Shown piece after piece: positions 23,600 through 34,358 of a stretch of 64,000 bases of DNA. The position numbers and the translations under genes are program-made. This stretch comes from Diprion similis (lineage: Eukaryota; Arthropoda; Insecta; Hymenoptera; Diprionidae): NCBI RefSeq assembly GCF_021155765.1, contig NC_060116.1, positions 1,860,001 to 1,924,000 of the forward strand. The letters run 5' to 3'. The notes under the pieces are model-generated. The model was not told where the DNA came from. It worked only from the letters and a program-made list of their open reading frames with translations, and made no database searches. Numbering within the stretch: position 1 is the first letter of the stretch; each line of letters starts with the position of its first letter.

Positions 23600-26500
23600 A
23601 TGGTCGTTCATCGTTATATATTATATCGCTTTTCAAAGTAAAAGGAAAAAAACAAGGTAAGTTTCTATTTATTTACTGTGTCTCGTGTTTTTACTTTTTG
23701 AAAGTAAATATTCGATTGCTTTTTGGATAATTGTGCGTTATTATCTTTCAAGATATAACGTTTCTAACCTCCAAACATAACCTATTCATTTTTAGCATGG
23801 CATGTACACGGGAAACAGGCGCAAGATTTCTCATCGTAGAATTCAACGAAAATGTTGGTGACCAGCCCGTCGTAGATTTGGTTCCTACATCGTGGGTCGA
23901 TACAGATGACGAAGATCAGGGGTGCTGGTATCCTGAGAATGTCACCGCGAAGAAAATTCGCAAGTGGGTTGAGCAGGAGAAGGAGCCGGCATCAAATTGG
24001 AAGAAATATTCGATTACAAAAATAATCAGCCGTGCACGTAAGTTTATAAAGTTTAATCCTAATTGAAAGAAAACCCTTCTCTTTATGTAAGAACTTTTCA
24101 TTTTTTTTTTAATACCTACCAGCGTCAAGACGCTGCTACGTCTATCACTCTTTTTTTTTCTTTAGTATTTTTAAATAAATTGCATTTCATTTATGCCAGG
24201 TAATTTCGAGCAAGGGACCCGTCGCCTGGAACGAGCGCTCAATTGCTGTGAAGAGCATACTACAGATGGGGACAGCGAGCCAGGCGATAACATCGAAATA
24301 TTATCGATGCAGCAGCTGTCAAATACTTTATCCGATAATACGCTTTTGCCTGAGATCGGCGATGTTTCGCTTGCAGTAAATCTTTTTGGTATGTATATTT
24401 CGATATTTCTTAAATAAAAATTTGAGTTCTTTTGTTAATGAAAGATTTTTTAAATTTGTTTAGATGGAAGATTGCCAACAATGACGCTGGTCAATGAAAG
24501 TTTGCCCGCAGAGCAACTTGGGCCGATACAAAATTCAAACAACGATGCAGGTATAATATTCTCCTCCGCTGCATGGAACAATTATTTTGTAGAAAATACC
24601 TTGAAAAAATAGGAAAAAAACAATTCAATCGAGAAGCGCAATTTGGTCTATTTTTCGACAATTTATAGACAGCTAAAAAAAAATCATATCTTATTGGTTA
24701 AAGGATAGAATATTCTGAAAAAACCAAGAGTTTTTTTTAATAGATATAACAACCGAAAAATCTTTGAATCAAATAAACAAAAGAAAAGTAAATAGTTATT
24801 GGCTTTCTACAATTGCTAACCACAATTTAATTTTTTTTACCACAACCGCTGCTCAGCGTTGCTCAGCGCTAAATTTTGGTTAGCAATTGTAGAAAGCCAA
24901 TAACTATTTACTTTTCTTTAGTTTATTTGATTCGACATTCTTTCGGTTGTTATATCTATTTAAAAAAACTCTTCGATTTTTTCAGAATGTTCCACCCATT
25001 AACCAATAAGATATGATTTTTTTGTGCCGTCTATAAATTATCGAAAAATAGACCAAATTATGCTTCTCAATTTTTTATTTTCGTATTTTTTCAAGGTATT
25101 TTATAAGAAATAATTGATGTTTTTCTTTTTGAAAATATCTTGGAAAAATACCAAAAAAAGAACGATTGAGAAGCGTCAGTTAGTCTATTTTTCAGCCGTG
25201 TATAACTTGTGAAAAAGACCAAATGATGCTTCTCAATTGTTTTTTTTTCCGTATTTTTCCAAGATATTTTCAAAAAGAATAACATCAATTATTTTTGATA
25301 AAATACCTTAAAAGAATACAAAAATAAAAATTTAAGAAGCATAATTTGGTCTATTTTTCGACAAGTTTATAAACGGCTGAAAAAAAATCATATCTTATAG
25401 GTTAATGGGTAGAACATTCGGAAAAAATCAAGAGTTTTTTTTTTAATGGATATAACAACCGAAAAAATTTTGAATCAAATAAACTAAAGAAAAGTAAATA
25501 GTTATTGGCTTTCTACAATTGCTAACCAAAATTTTATTTTTTTAACCACGACCGCTGCTCAGCGTTGCTCAGCGCTAACATTTTGGTTAGCAATTGTAGA
25601 AAGCCAACAACTATTTACTTTTCTTTAGTTTATTTGATTCAAAATTCTTTTAGTTATTATATCCATTCAAAAGAACTCTTGATTTTTTCCGAATGTTCTA
25701 CCCATTAACCAATAAGATATGATTTTTTTCAGCCGTCTATAAATTGTCGAAAAATAGACCAAATTATGATTCTCAATTTTTTATTTTCGTATTTTTTCAA
25801 GGTATTTAAAAAAAAATAATTGATATTTTTCTTTTTGAAAATATCTTGGAAAAATATAAGAAAAAAAAAAAAACAATTGAGAAGCAACAATTGGTCTATT
25901 TTTCACAAGTTGTACACGGTTGAAAAAAAATCATATCTTATTGGTTAGTGTGTTGAAAATTCTGAAAAAAATCAAGAAAGTTTTTTTTAAATAGATATAA
26001 CAAGTCGAAACATTTTGAGTCAAATAAACTAAAGAAAAGTAAATAGTTATTGGCTTTCTACAATTGTTAAACACAATTTATAATATAACATTTTTATAAA
26101 TTACCATTTTCATTTGTAATATTTTTATTATGTTTTTCAGGTTTATCGAAAGATTATTTTCTCCAAGCGCTTTCTGCAATGGAGACAAGAATTTCAAAAA
26201 ACATCACTGGAGCCAAACGATCGATATTGTATGATATGAACAAAAAAATTGACGAGCTCAAAAATATGATCGCGATGACTCTTCAAGTACAACCCGAAAC
26301 CGATGATGGAACTAACTCAACGAGGGCACAACTAAATGATGTGCTACCATTCGCTTCTCAGGAAGCTTTTATCGAATTCGACCGAACAATTGCAGTGTCT
26401 GATGACAAGCGTAATGCTCTGGTACGTATATATTTTCTGAAAATAATGTAATGTGTTTTTACTTTTCTAATTTCTACTAATATTTTACATTTCAGAAAAA

Positions 26501-26909
26501 CGTGATCACGTCATTGATTTTTGGATCTTGCAACATCAAAAGTGCGTTCAATCGTACAATGCCAGCTCTCATCGCTATAGACGTGCAACTGCAATATAGC
26601 GGATGTGGACGGAAGACTAAAAACAACCCAGGCAAACTTTCTTTTGCAGCGACGAACACTTTCAAGTGCATTCGAGGTATGTTTATATGTATTTTACCAT
26701 CAAAAATAATTGGTCTGCGTAACAATATCTGGAAAACAATTTAATATTTTTCTCTCTTTGCAGATGTTTTCCAGATAAAATTTCCCACCGAGGAATCCAC
26801 CGCTCTACTGCCACATTTGAGCCGTTGGCTAGCGGGGGCTGGAGATCGCGAGGGTGGCCGTGCGGCACGGATGACAATCGGTCCTAACGACAACAATAAT
26901 AACAAATAG
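23600..26909 (+). CDS. DUF4806 protein, seven exons, 374 aa
   Basis: An untranslated exon ends at 23656. Coding exons are 23797-24037 (exon start 23796), 24200-24388, 24464-24550, 26141-26421, 26496-26676 and 26764-26909. All have GT/AG borders and phases that agree, giving 1125 nt including the stop. The start is MACTRETGARF. Exons 5-7 form the DUF4806 domain, with F..FDRTIAVSDDKRNALKN then CNIKSAFNRTMPALIA and YSGCGRKTKNNPGKLSF. This domain of unknown function is frequent beside CACTA-like transposases in invertebrates, as far as I recall. Intron 4 is 1.6 kb because of the foldback array. No lesion is seen, in contrast to the transposase upstream. Confidence 0.78.
24590..26090. repeat. Array of foldback (hairpin) repeats in intron 4
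   Basis: An arm of about 240 bp (24590-24835) is followed by its inverse (about 24870-25110). The whole hairpin recurs at about 25290-25830, and a third partial arm lies at about 25840-26085. The hairpin centre carries CCGCTGCTCAGCGTTGCTCA. Copies differ by scattered substitutions. This looks like a MITE that inserted and was amplified in tandem. Confidence 0.8.
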
Positions 26910-27289
26910 AGCGTGATGATTTATTATCTTTGTGACTTACTATCTTTAACTTCATGTGATATCCTCTCGATGTGATATTATTTCATAGTATCTTGATCTC
27001 TTCATAATTATAATCTTAATTTTCATTACAGTATAAGTATACGAATACGAATTGAAACAAAAATTAAAAAAAAAACGACATTACATCATTTAATGATGAG
27101 ATTATGTATTACGTACGATATGTACGATACGAGTATTATGTACGATATCAGTATTACGTGTGATATTAGTATTACGTACGATATTAGTATTACGTACGAT
27201 TATGTACGATACGAAAAATACATTAAAAATATATTAAAAAATCAGTTTTTTTTACCTGTTTTTATTGAATCGCCTTTGAGCAAAAAGAT
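26910..27289. other. Unassigned AT-rich DNA
   Basis: Follows the DUF4806 stop. Short TACGATATTAGTAT repeats occur at about 27110-27200; otherwise I see no structure. Confidence 0.5.
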
Positions 27290-27720
27290 TGGCACAGTAC
27301 TTATGCCAACTCTACGCCGGTATTGGCCCAATCGTTAGGTCGAAATTGGCGGAGCGTTGGGTTGTTTTCGCACCCAACACTGGCCCGACACTGCCAAGAA
27401 AATTGGGCCAGCATTGGTATCAGCTTTGGTCGAATGTTGGTTGATGAATGGCCAACTTTCACCCCCAGGGTTCGCACAGTAGTGATTCCAACTCTACGCC
27501 AGTATTGGTCCAATCGTCAGGCCAACGTTGGCGGAGTATCGGGTTATTTTCCCAACCAGTACTGGCCCAATGCTATCTATCAGTCCTAGCTTACCGTAGG
27601 ACCGTTCCTATCACTCCAACCTTGGTTCAAGCATCGGCCTAGTAGTGACACTAACTGTCGGGCATCCGGCGGACAGCGTTGGCGCAATACTGTGCCGAGC
27701 TTGGGCCGTTTGAACATTTT
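27290..27720. repeat. GGCCAA-rich degenerate repeats
   Basis: Diverged units containing CAACTCTACGCC, ATTGGCCCAAT and TTGGGCC occur in both orientations, the clearest pair about 185 bp apart (27303 and 27488). They resemble the left repeats at 20190-20690. Confidence 0.55.
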
Positions 27721-27791
27721 TTCATGGGCGGTAAGCCGCGCCATCCTGCAGAGCGTCGTCTTCCCGATAATAAAGCGTTTCATGGTGTTAC

Positions 27792-28445
27792 ACGTTGTTG
27801 CAGTCGTCGTCGCCGATAGAGATTTGGATCGTGGATTCCGAAGACGAGCAGCCGGCAGCCGACCGACAACGGCTGACACCACCAACGCCGGCATCTTCGC
27901 CACCGCCACCGCCACCGCCACCGCCACCGCCACCGTCACCGGAGCGGCTGGAGGAAAACGTAAGTATGAGCGCAATTCGAAGGTCGCGCCGAAGGCACAT
28001 CGGGTAGACCGCGTGCCGCCTTGTCACGCGACATCTGTGCATTGATCAAGCTCATCAGTGCGTTGCACGTTTTCGCAACTAACATTGTGATGTTATTGCA
28101 GGGGACCCCGCCAATGGTCGAGCGGCCAAACACGCCGTCACCGCCCCCAGCACTGGCGTTGCCGCCGTATGAAGTATTAAGGGAGCGCTTCAAAGGGGGG
28201 GGGGGGGGGGGGCGATGGACCAGCCCGCGCCCCCAAGACGCCGATACGAGCCGGAAGAGGACGAATTACTCCTGGCGTACGCCGTGCGGAGGCCGTCGCT
28301 CCGCTGCTTGTACAGCCAGGAGTTCTGGGCGCAGGCGGTCAGGGTCCCGGGCGGCCTGGTCGTACTGCGGACGTCCCCGTGCTCCCTGCTCAGCCGGCTC
28401 CGGCTGCTCGTCAGAACTCGAAAACCGGTAGTTGAACGGCTCTAA
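27792..28445 (+). pseudogene. Possible Myb/SANT-like (Rap1-type) gene fragment
   Basis: After an AG acceptor near 27800 an exon encodes SSSPIEIWIVDSEDEQ, then a proline run, ending at GTAAGT near 27960. A second exon from about 28102 encodes TPPMVERPNTPSPPPALALP and runs into a G-tract (about 28195-28212). Beyond it, a frame from 28215 encodes RRRYEPEEDELLLAYAVRRP and SQEFWAQAVR up to a stop at 28445. The last part has the acidic/aromatic spacing of a Myb-like domain such as that in Rap1. The frame across the G-tract cannot be settled. Family assignment is tentative, and the gene may be intact or broken. Confidence 0.35.
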
Positions 28446-28524
28446 CCAGGGCGTAGGAACGCCCTTGAAAACTTTTTTAAGGCCGCACGTAGGCAATACT
28501 TATAATAACACTATCATAATTAAA

Positions 28525-28660
28525 AGTAGAACAAGGACATAGTACGTTAAGTTTAGGATAGTATAGATTAGGAAAATAAACAGTTCAAAAGTAGGATAAG
28601 CACATAGTACGTTAAGCTTAGGATAGTATAGATTAAGAAAATAAACAGTTCAAAATTAGA
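28525..28660. repeat. Two tandem copies of a 66-bp unit
   Basis: The unit contains CATAGTACGTTAAG, TTAGGATAGTATAGATTA and AAAATAAACAGTTCAA. The two copies differ at only a few positions. Confidence 0.8.
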
Positions 28661-28697
28661 AGAGTTTATATGATTCAAGTTTTCAAGACATATACAT

Positions 28698-29241
28698 TGT
28701 GACGTTGCACCCCGCGTGCACGTCACAATAAGCCCCAAACCCGCGGAGCGGGGCCGAACAATGCCGGCCGGAGAAGTCACTCTTGTGACAACCGCCGGCC
28801 GAGACGGACGCATCGACGACGCCACCGCCACGTCAGAGACAAGGTCAGCTGATCCGCATCTGCTCCTCTGTGCAACCCCACGCTAATCACCCACTCCTCC
28901 CTTCACCGCATCGCACCACGACATCCTCCTCAGATCTCCCCCTTCCACACACACACACCCCACATACCCACACACTCACACACACCCTCTCAACCACACC
29001 ATCATTTATACATCATCCGTAGTTTTAAGGAATTAGATTTAAGTACACGCTAATCGGCTGGGGCGTGACCGGCCGCCACGTGGGACCACGCTCTGTAATT
29101 TAGTTTTTGAGGCCCCTCGGGGACAAGAAAATATACGCCCGATAATTGTTCTCCACGACTCAGACGCGTGCACTCTTTCTCCCTCGTCTGTCGTCTCCCT
29201 CCGCTCTCCCCAACTAGGTGCGAGGTTCACCCCTCGTCACA
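28698..29241 (+). mobile_element. Solo LTR, family A copy 2
   Basis: A 544-bp unit from TGTGACG to CGTCACA, flanked by ACAT on both sides (28694-28697 and 29242-29245). It is in the same orientation as the copy at 61591 and opposite to that at 1812. The first 30 bases form a near-perfect hairpin, as in the other copies. Confidence 0.85.
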
Positions 29242-29836
29242 ACATGTCGTTCCGAGAAAAATTCCACAATCGAGTACGCCTAGTCCTCATACCGGTTGAC
29301 CGTAACCCGCGAGATCTTCCGGAACACCCTCCTATGACGCGTTCGAATATTCACTCATCCGTTGCGTCATCTTAAAAAAATTCGGTCACGCAGTGTCCAG
29401 CTTCACAGACGTTTCAGACGATATATAGTCGGATCCGCATGATAAACGAAGGTTTCTCCTTTTCTCTCTTTTTTTCCCTAATTTTTTTGTCGCGTACGTC
29501 GCATAACGGGCGAAACGAGGTGTCAACGATTTCGAAGTTAATAGAGTCACCCAGAGTCAGGTTATCCTGGTGTTGCAGACAATTCGGGCCCAATCCATAC
29601 AATCTTGGGGGCGAGAGAAAGTGTGCCAGGATCAACCCACAGTCGACGCGATCAAACAGAACAAGAAAATGAGGCAAATCCTTAGTTATTTACAGTCATC
29701 GGTTAACGTAGGATCGAGGTACGGAGAAGGAGCAGACCGGCAGTGAACTCGTTTCCGCACCACCACAGGGGTAGAGTTCTCGACGCATTATTTTTTACGT
29801 GGTATCCCCAGTAGGCCTAATTCACGCACCATCGGC
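29242..29836. other. Unassigned DNA
   Basis: No repeat or coding feature that I can support between the solo LTR and the SPRTN-like pseudogene. Confidence 0.5.
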
Positions 29837-30888
29837 TTATTTGGGCCGAGCGTTGCCGCTTCTCCTCGGCGTAAACCCGACCGGCCACTGAACTTTCGTC
29901 CAGGTTCTGGTGCAGACTCCCCCGTGTGCCGTCTTCTTGGCCAGCTCGACCAACGGACCGCGGTCGCGCCACGTGCAGTAAGCGCCTCTGCAGAACGGAG
30001 GGGTGTTCCGGCACGCCTTCGACGAACACTCCCACACGTGGGCTTCCGCGTCCGGCACCGTCGCGACCAAGTAATGCTGCACCTGTGGAGCAGACAAAAA
30101 AAAAATCAAAATCATGCAGAAAATCACAAATCAACCGTCTCAACCCGACGACATCGTTAGACCATCGTATCCGAACTCACGGGTATCCCGCCAATGTCGG
30201 ACAACCCTTTCAGGCGTCGCTTGTGGCGCATAAAATCGACGCCGTGGTCCTCGCCGCCGTCCTCGTTTTCCGTTTGGAAATGATACGCATGTATCAATCC
30301 GTGCTGAAACAAGATTGACCGTCAACAATAATCGACAATCGCGTCGGTCGCCGTGCGTCACGACCCGCGTACTTATCAGGAGGACGGTGACCAGGTACTC
30401 GCGACTCGCGCTCCGGAGCAGCGGTACCGACTAATGGCTCTTCAGTTTGCCGGAACGCGTGATCTCAGTTGCCCCCGCCTCACTGCAAAAGCGTGAAAAA
30501 CATCAGTACCGCCGTATAACGTATTTCCGGATTTTGCGCCTATCATGCCCACCTATACATACACGGCCCCCACACGACCTCGACCGGTCTGCGGCCGGGA
30601 CTGCGTCGCAGGATCTCCCCGCCGAAAACCGCATCGTCAAACTGCCGCGTAAGATTCGCGACGTCCGGCGACGGATCGACCAGGTTGAACCGGGGATCAA
30701 CCCAAGACACCGCGTCGACAAGGTCCTCCCGGCGAAATCCCAACCCCTGCGGAGAAAAACAACCTAATCAGTTTCACGCATTCGCGCACCATCCAGCGCG
30801 ACGGAAGCACTTATCGTGCATCCGAACGCGCACTCACCTCCTTGCCGAAGTCGGCGCTGCTACTCAATCCGAGGATCACCGGTTCCAT
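29837..30888 (-). pseudogene. SPRTN (Spartan)-like DNA-protein crosslink protease, broken
   Basis: Five minus-strand exons join in phase: 30888-30838 (ATG), 30746-30553, 30482-30377, 30303-30181 and 30082-29837. Together they make about 239 residues, the size of a SprT domain. Exon 2 has NLVDPSPDVANLTRQFDD, the usual SPRTN start. Exons 3-4 meet at LL/HGLIHAYHF, then EDHGVDFMRHKRRLKGL. Exon 5 holds the zinc ribbon (WECSSKAC, later GGVCTRTWTKV). SPRTN cleaves proteins crosslinked to DNA through an HExxH zinc site. Here the Glu is Gly (HGLIH) while the three His ligands remain. Exon 3 carries an in-frame TAG (30433-30431), and its donor reads ATAAGT instead of GTAAGT. These lesions indicate a pseudogene. 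Confidence 0.82.
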
Positions 30889-31152
30889 TGTCCGGAAAAT
30901 CTAAAAATCCACAAGAAAACAAACGAAAGATAAGCAGCGGCTCAAAGAAGAAAACAGAAATCACACGTTCACAACGGAAATACTTACCGTCAACCCTTGT
31001 ACACGCGCCTTCGCAACACACATGCACATAGAAACTTCAGAAATTAACATTGGTTTTATAGCGAAGAGGTTCGGATCACTCGGGTACGGGATAATAAGCT
31101 GAAACACTTGATCTAAAATTTAACGTTTAAACTCTTTTATTTAAGGTGCATA

Positions 31153-33848
31153 CCGGGACCATCTCTAGAAACTAAACAGGAACTGCGCATGCGCTGAATG
31201 ATTCAATTTCATTGGTCAGCGAAATTGCCCCGCGGAGTAATTTTCGTCAGCTAACCAAGGCGACCAACGTACACGAAATGTGACAAGGCTCTGAATATCT
31301 CGCGCGTAAAGTAGCGTATTGAGGTTATGTTGATATTTATTCCTACTTATCGTGAATTTTCTAAGAAAAGTGTCATTCAGCAATACCGTAGTTGATATTA
31401 GAAGATATTTAATCGACACAATAAAGACGTCAATGGGGAAACAAATATCAAAAGCTACAGAAATTGGATCAGTTATTTATTGAAAGAAGAAATCTGAAAT
31501 TAAATGTGGAACGTCATCAACGAGTGGGAGTCTAGACAAACTGAGGCAGGTAAGTAAAAATATTGTTTATTTCAAACAGATTCTTTATTGACATAAAATT
31601 GAAAATAAATGGATTGTTGAAACCCAGTAGAAGGTTGCTCCAGAGTAGATTTGTTACAGTGCAGTGCTCCGGAAGCCAGTAATCAGTGCCGATGAACATG
31701 AAATATTAAAATAAAATCAGTAACAAGGAATAAAAGAAATAGTGTATCTTGAAACACAAAGCTTAGGAGTACAAAAAGTAGCAATTCGTTTTTCTGTCGC
31801 AATTTATTGAAAATTAGTGGTATCCAAAACGATTAGAAGCTCTTGTCTGATGATAATATCTTTTAATATTTTCAGGTGGGAAACAACCATCATCGAAGCG
31901 AGACTGAAGTTGTCAGGCGTTGAAGCGTGTAAGTAAATTTCTGATGCTGTGATATTTGCATATTGCAATATTTTCACATGTATTCAATGATAAAATTCGT
32001 TTGTTCTGACATACTTAAAGTTTCAAGTTTGGATAATAGGATGAAAATCATACCTTACCTGATGGTCAAAACGTTTTGGTGGCTAGGACCCTAGTTTCTC
32101 GATTGGTGCCACCGTTCCAACCATCGAACCTGGTTGTTCCGTTGTTCCATTAGACAACAGGTATCCGAAGGAATTTCTTCTGGTCATCGCCATCTTCTGA
32201 ACATCAGTCGTGGCAAAATTGAAGAGCACGACACGCTACAGATCATGGTGTTTGAATATTCCATTATTTTAGATCTATCGAGCCAATAGTAATAAGTTTG
32301 TTATTCAACAATTGCTGCTAACTAATTTTACAGAGCAATCATTCCATGCACCATTGTAATCCAAGCAGTATTATTGGCCCGCATTATTTTTGAAATTTTA
32401 TTTTCGGCAGTTTTGATATTTTATTTTTCACTATTTTGGTATTCAATTCAAATGAATAGTGTTTCAAGTGTTAAATCAGATTCCAAGGATGAATTTTGAT
32501 GTGTAAACTGAACCAATCTCAATCTAAAAATGTTGGATAACTTCAGTTGAAAATGTCTCTAAAGTCAATATTAATCGACAGTATCATCTGACTAGCTAGT
32601 TGCAGCTATCATCCGTGCTTGAGCCTCGTTCAACCCCGGCAAGGTCTAAGGAATGCATTCACTTACTAGTACACGTTACAAATGATCACTTTGTCTACAA
32701 TAGGACTTACTTGCTGGCTAACTTTTTTATGATGAATCTTTATCAGGGAGTCATCCGGTAACTTATTGAAAGCTTGAAACCAGATTCAATTCTATACTCT
32801 TACAATGGTCCTTCATTGAAACTGAGAGTTTGTGAATCTCCATTTATTACAATTAATTCTGCATCCCATGTTAACACTGTTCGAAACCAAAAAACTTATC
32901 CTAAGATTGGAAATGGAGTCTGCAATGCACAAGTTATCTAGTGGCACAAGTTAAAAACAAAGAACCCTATAACGGTTTCTGCGACAGAGGGATTACTTTC
33001 GGATATTCATGTTACTGGATGATGTTCGGAGCACTATGAACAAGATATTGTATTGGATTCAGGTTTAAGTAAATATTTTCATGAACTTCAGTGAAAATTA
33101 GATATTTATTTGTTTCAAAGGAACAAGGGGTACAATGTTGAACCGGATAAGTCAATATTTTCATATGAATGTTCTGAACATTACTCTAAAACATGATTAT
33201 CCATAAAGTTAATTGTGACACTGAGGCACATTTTGAAAATGTTGATTTTTAACTTGTGTCACAGAATGTTTCTGAGTTTTACTCTTCGGATTAGATTTTT
33301 TTAGATTAGATTTGAAATTGAAAGAAACCGTAAGATCTACAACTTCCTTTTCCAACCAACAAAAGTGGCCGATGATCTCTGCATGTGTCATGAATTGAAT
33401 GGGAAGAGAAGCCATCAGCGAACAGCAGAGACGCTATTATTTTGGCTGTATTTTCTGTTGAAAGAAAAAAATTTCATTGTTATTCTTAATGTATGAAGTA
33501 ATGAAAATGATTGAATAAATTGTCCCCACCTACCTGCTTCGGTTCTTCCAAGCACCCAACATTTAAACAGATTTCTTGTTTCAATCGCATAGGACGAATT
33601 TCCAAAGAGCATCAGCATCAAATTCCGACCGTTCTTTGAACAATCAATTTTCAATAACGAATGCTTTCCAAGCCTTTTCGAGTGACTATCTGAATGACTT
33701 GGGATTCTAACCTCAAAAATGCATGTGAACTACATCGCCGACAAAAACAGAGTTTGACAGCAGGGTCTCGGGGTGGCCAGACTGCACGGACGGCGGATTT
33801 AAATTCGCGCATGCGCAGTTCCTGTTGAGTTTCTAGAGATGGTCCCGG
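31153..33848 (+). mobile_element. TA-flanked DNA transposon, deletion derivative 1 (2696 bp)
   Basis: The ends begin CCGGGACCATCTCTAGAAAC, with TIRs of about 42 bp, flanked by TA on both sides (31151-31152, 33849-33850). It is nearly identical over its length to the copy at 50434-53128. Compared with the longer copy at 40629-46264 it lacks the segment with the transposase gene and some smaller stretches. Exon-like pieces with good splice sites remain (for example CTGAGGCAG/GTAAGT near 31550). It encodes no complete protein and is probably non-autonomous. Confidence 0.9.
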
Positions 33849-33850
33849 TA

Positions 33851-34201
33851 CAAAGTTTTCTCTAATAACTTGTGCTTGATTTTCTACGATATCAGCCGGC
33901 TCTGATGCTGGTCTGATATTAATAATTTCCAAGAATGCAGTGAGCCAGCCGGCTTGGTTGCCTCAGGTCTGCTGCTTGGTCCGTGGTTTGCCGGTCAGAT
34001 ATTTAGTAGCCAGTGTTACCGTTGCTTCGAGCCCCGATTGTCGCGTCGTCCATCTGTCGGCGTCTGGTCGGTACTGTCGGCGGTCTTTGTTGTCACATAA
34101 TCTGTCTCTGTCGTTGAAGGTGGTCAGTCCGTGGCTCCTACTCAGGGGTTCTCACCCGGTGACCATCATTGTGATGTGACCAGTCACCGGTCACGTAACA
34201 A
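33851..34201. other. Unassigned segment between transposon and chromodomain
   Basis: No recognised gene. The stretch ends GTCACGTAACA just before the chromodomain frame, which looks like an LTR end, but no matching start was found. Confidence 0.35.
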
Positions 34202-34309
34202 TATTTAGTGGAGAGAGTTTTGCAGAGGAAAGGTGATAAGGTGTTTGTGAAGTGGTTGGGTCTGGATAAATCACACAATTCTTGGATAAATAAAGACAAT
34301 GCATTGTAG
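34202..34309 (+). pseudogene. Chromodomain tail of a Polinton-type integrase
   Basis: A 35-codon frame ending at TAG 34307-34309 reads YLVERVLQRKGDKVFVKWLG, then SHNSWINKDNAL. Aromatic residues, the V.WLG block and the SW motif are those of a chromodomain. C-terminal chromodomains are typical of integrases in Polinton/Maverick and adintovirus-like elements, whose PolB gene lies convergently next to it here. The rest of the integrase is not found upstream, so this is a truncated remnant. Confidence 0.65.
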
Positions 34310-34358
34310 TCGTTTTATTCACATCGTGTTTATATTTTTTGTTAAATAAATATTATTT

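Larger units (their letters stand above)
20190..27720 (+). mobile_element. CACTA-like element with two genes (limits uncertain)
   Basis: A CACTA/EnSpm-like transposase and a DUF4806 gene lie in tandem between two blocks of related TTGGCCAA-like subterminal repeats. That layout is common for CACTA elements. I could not match clean CACTA-type TIRs or a TSD, so both limits are approximate and the grouping is inferred from gene content and repeats. Confidence 0.45.

Noticed and set aside
30116..30160. CRISPR-like or tRNA-like signals in this and other short repeats
   Set aside because: No spaced direct repeats of CRISPR type and no cloverleaf could be supported anywhere in the window; the genome is clearly eukaryotic.
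31216..31419. Minus-strand open frame near the left end of the TA element (also in the copy at 50497-50739)
   Set aside because: The opposite strand carries the exon-like sequence with splice donors; this frame has no family resemblance.
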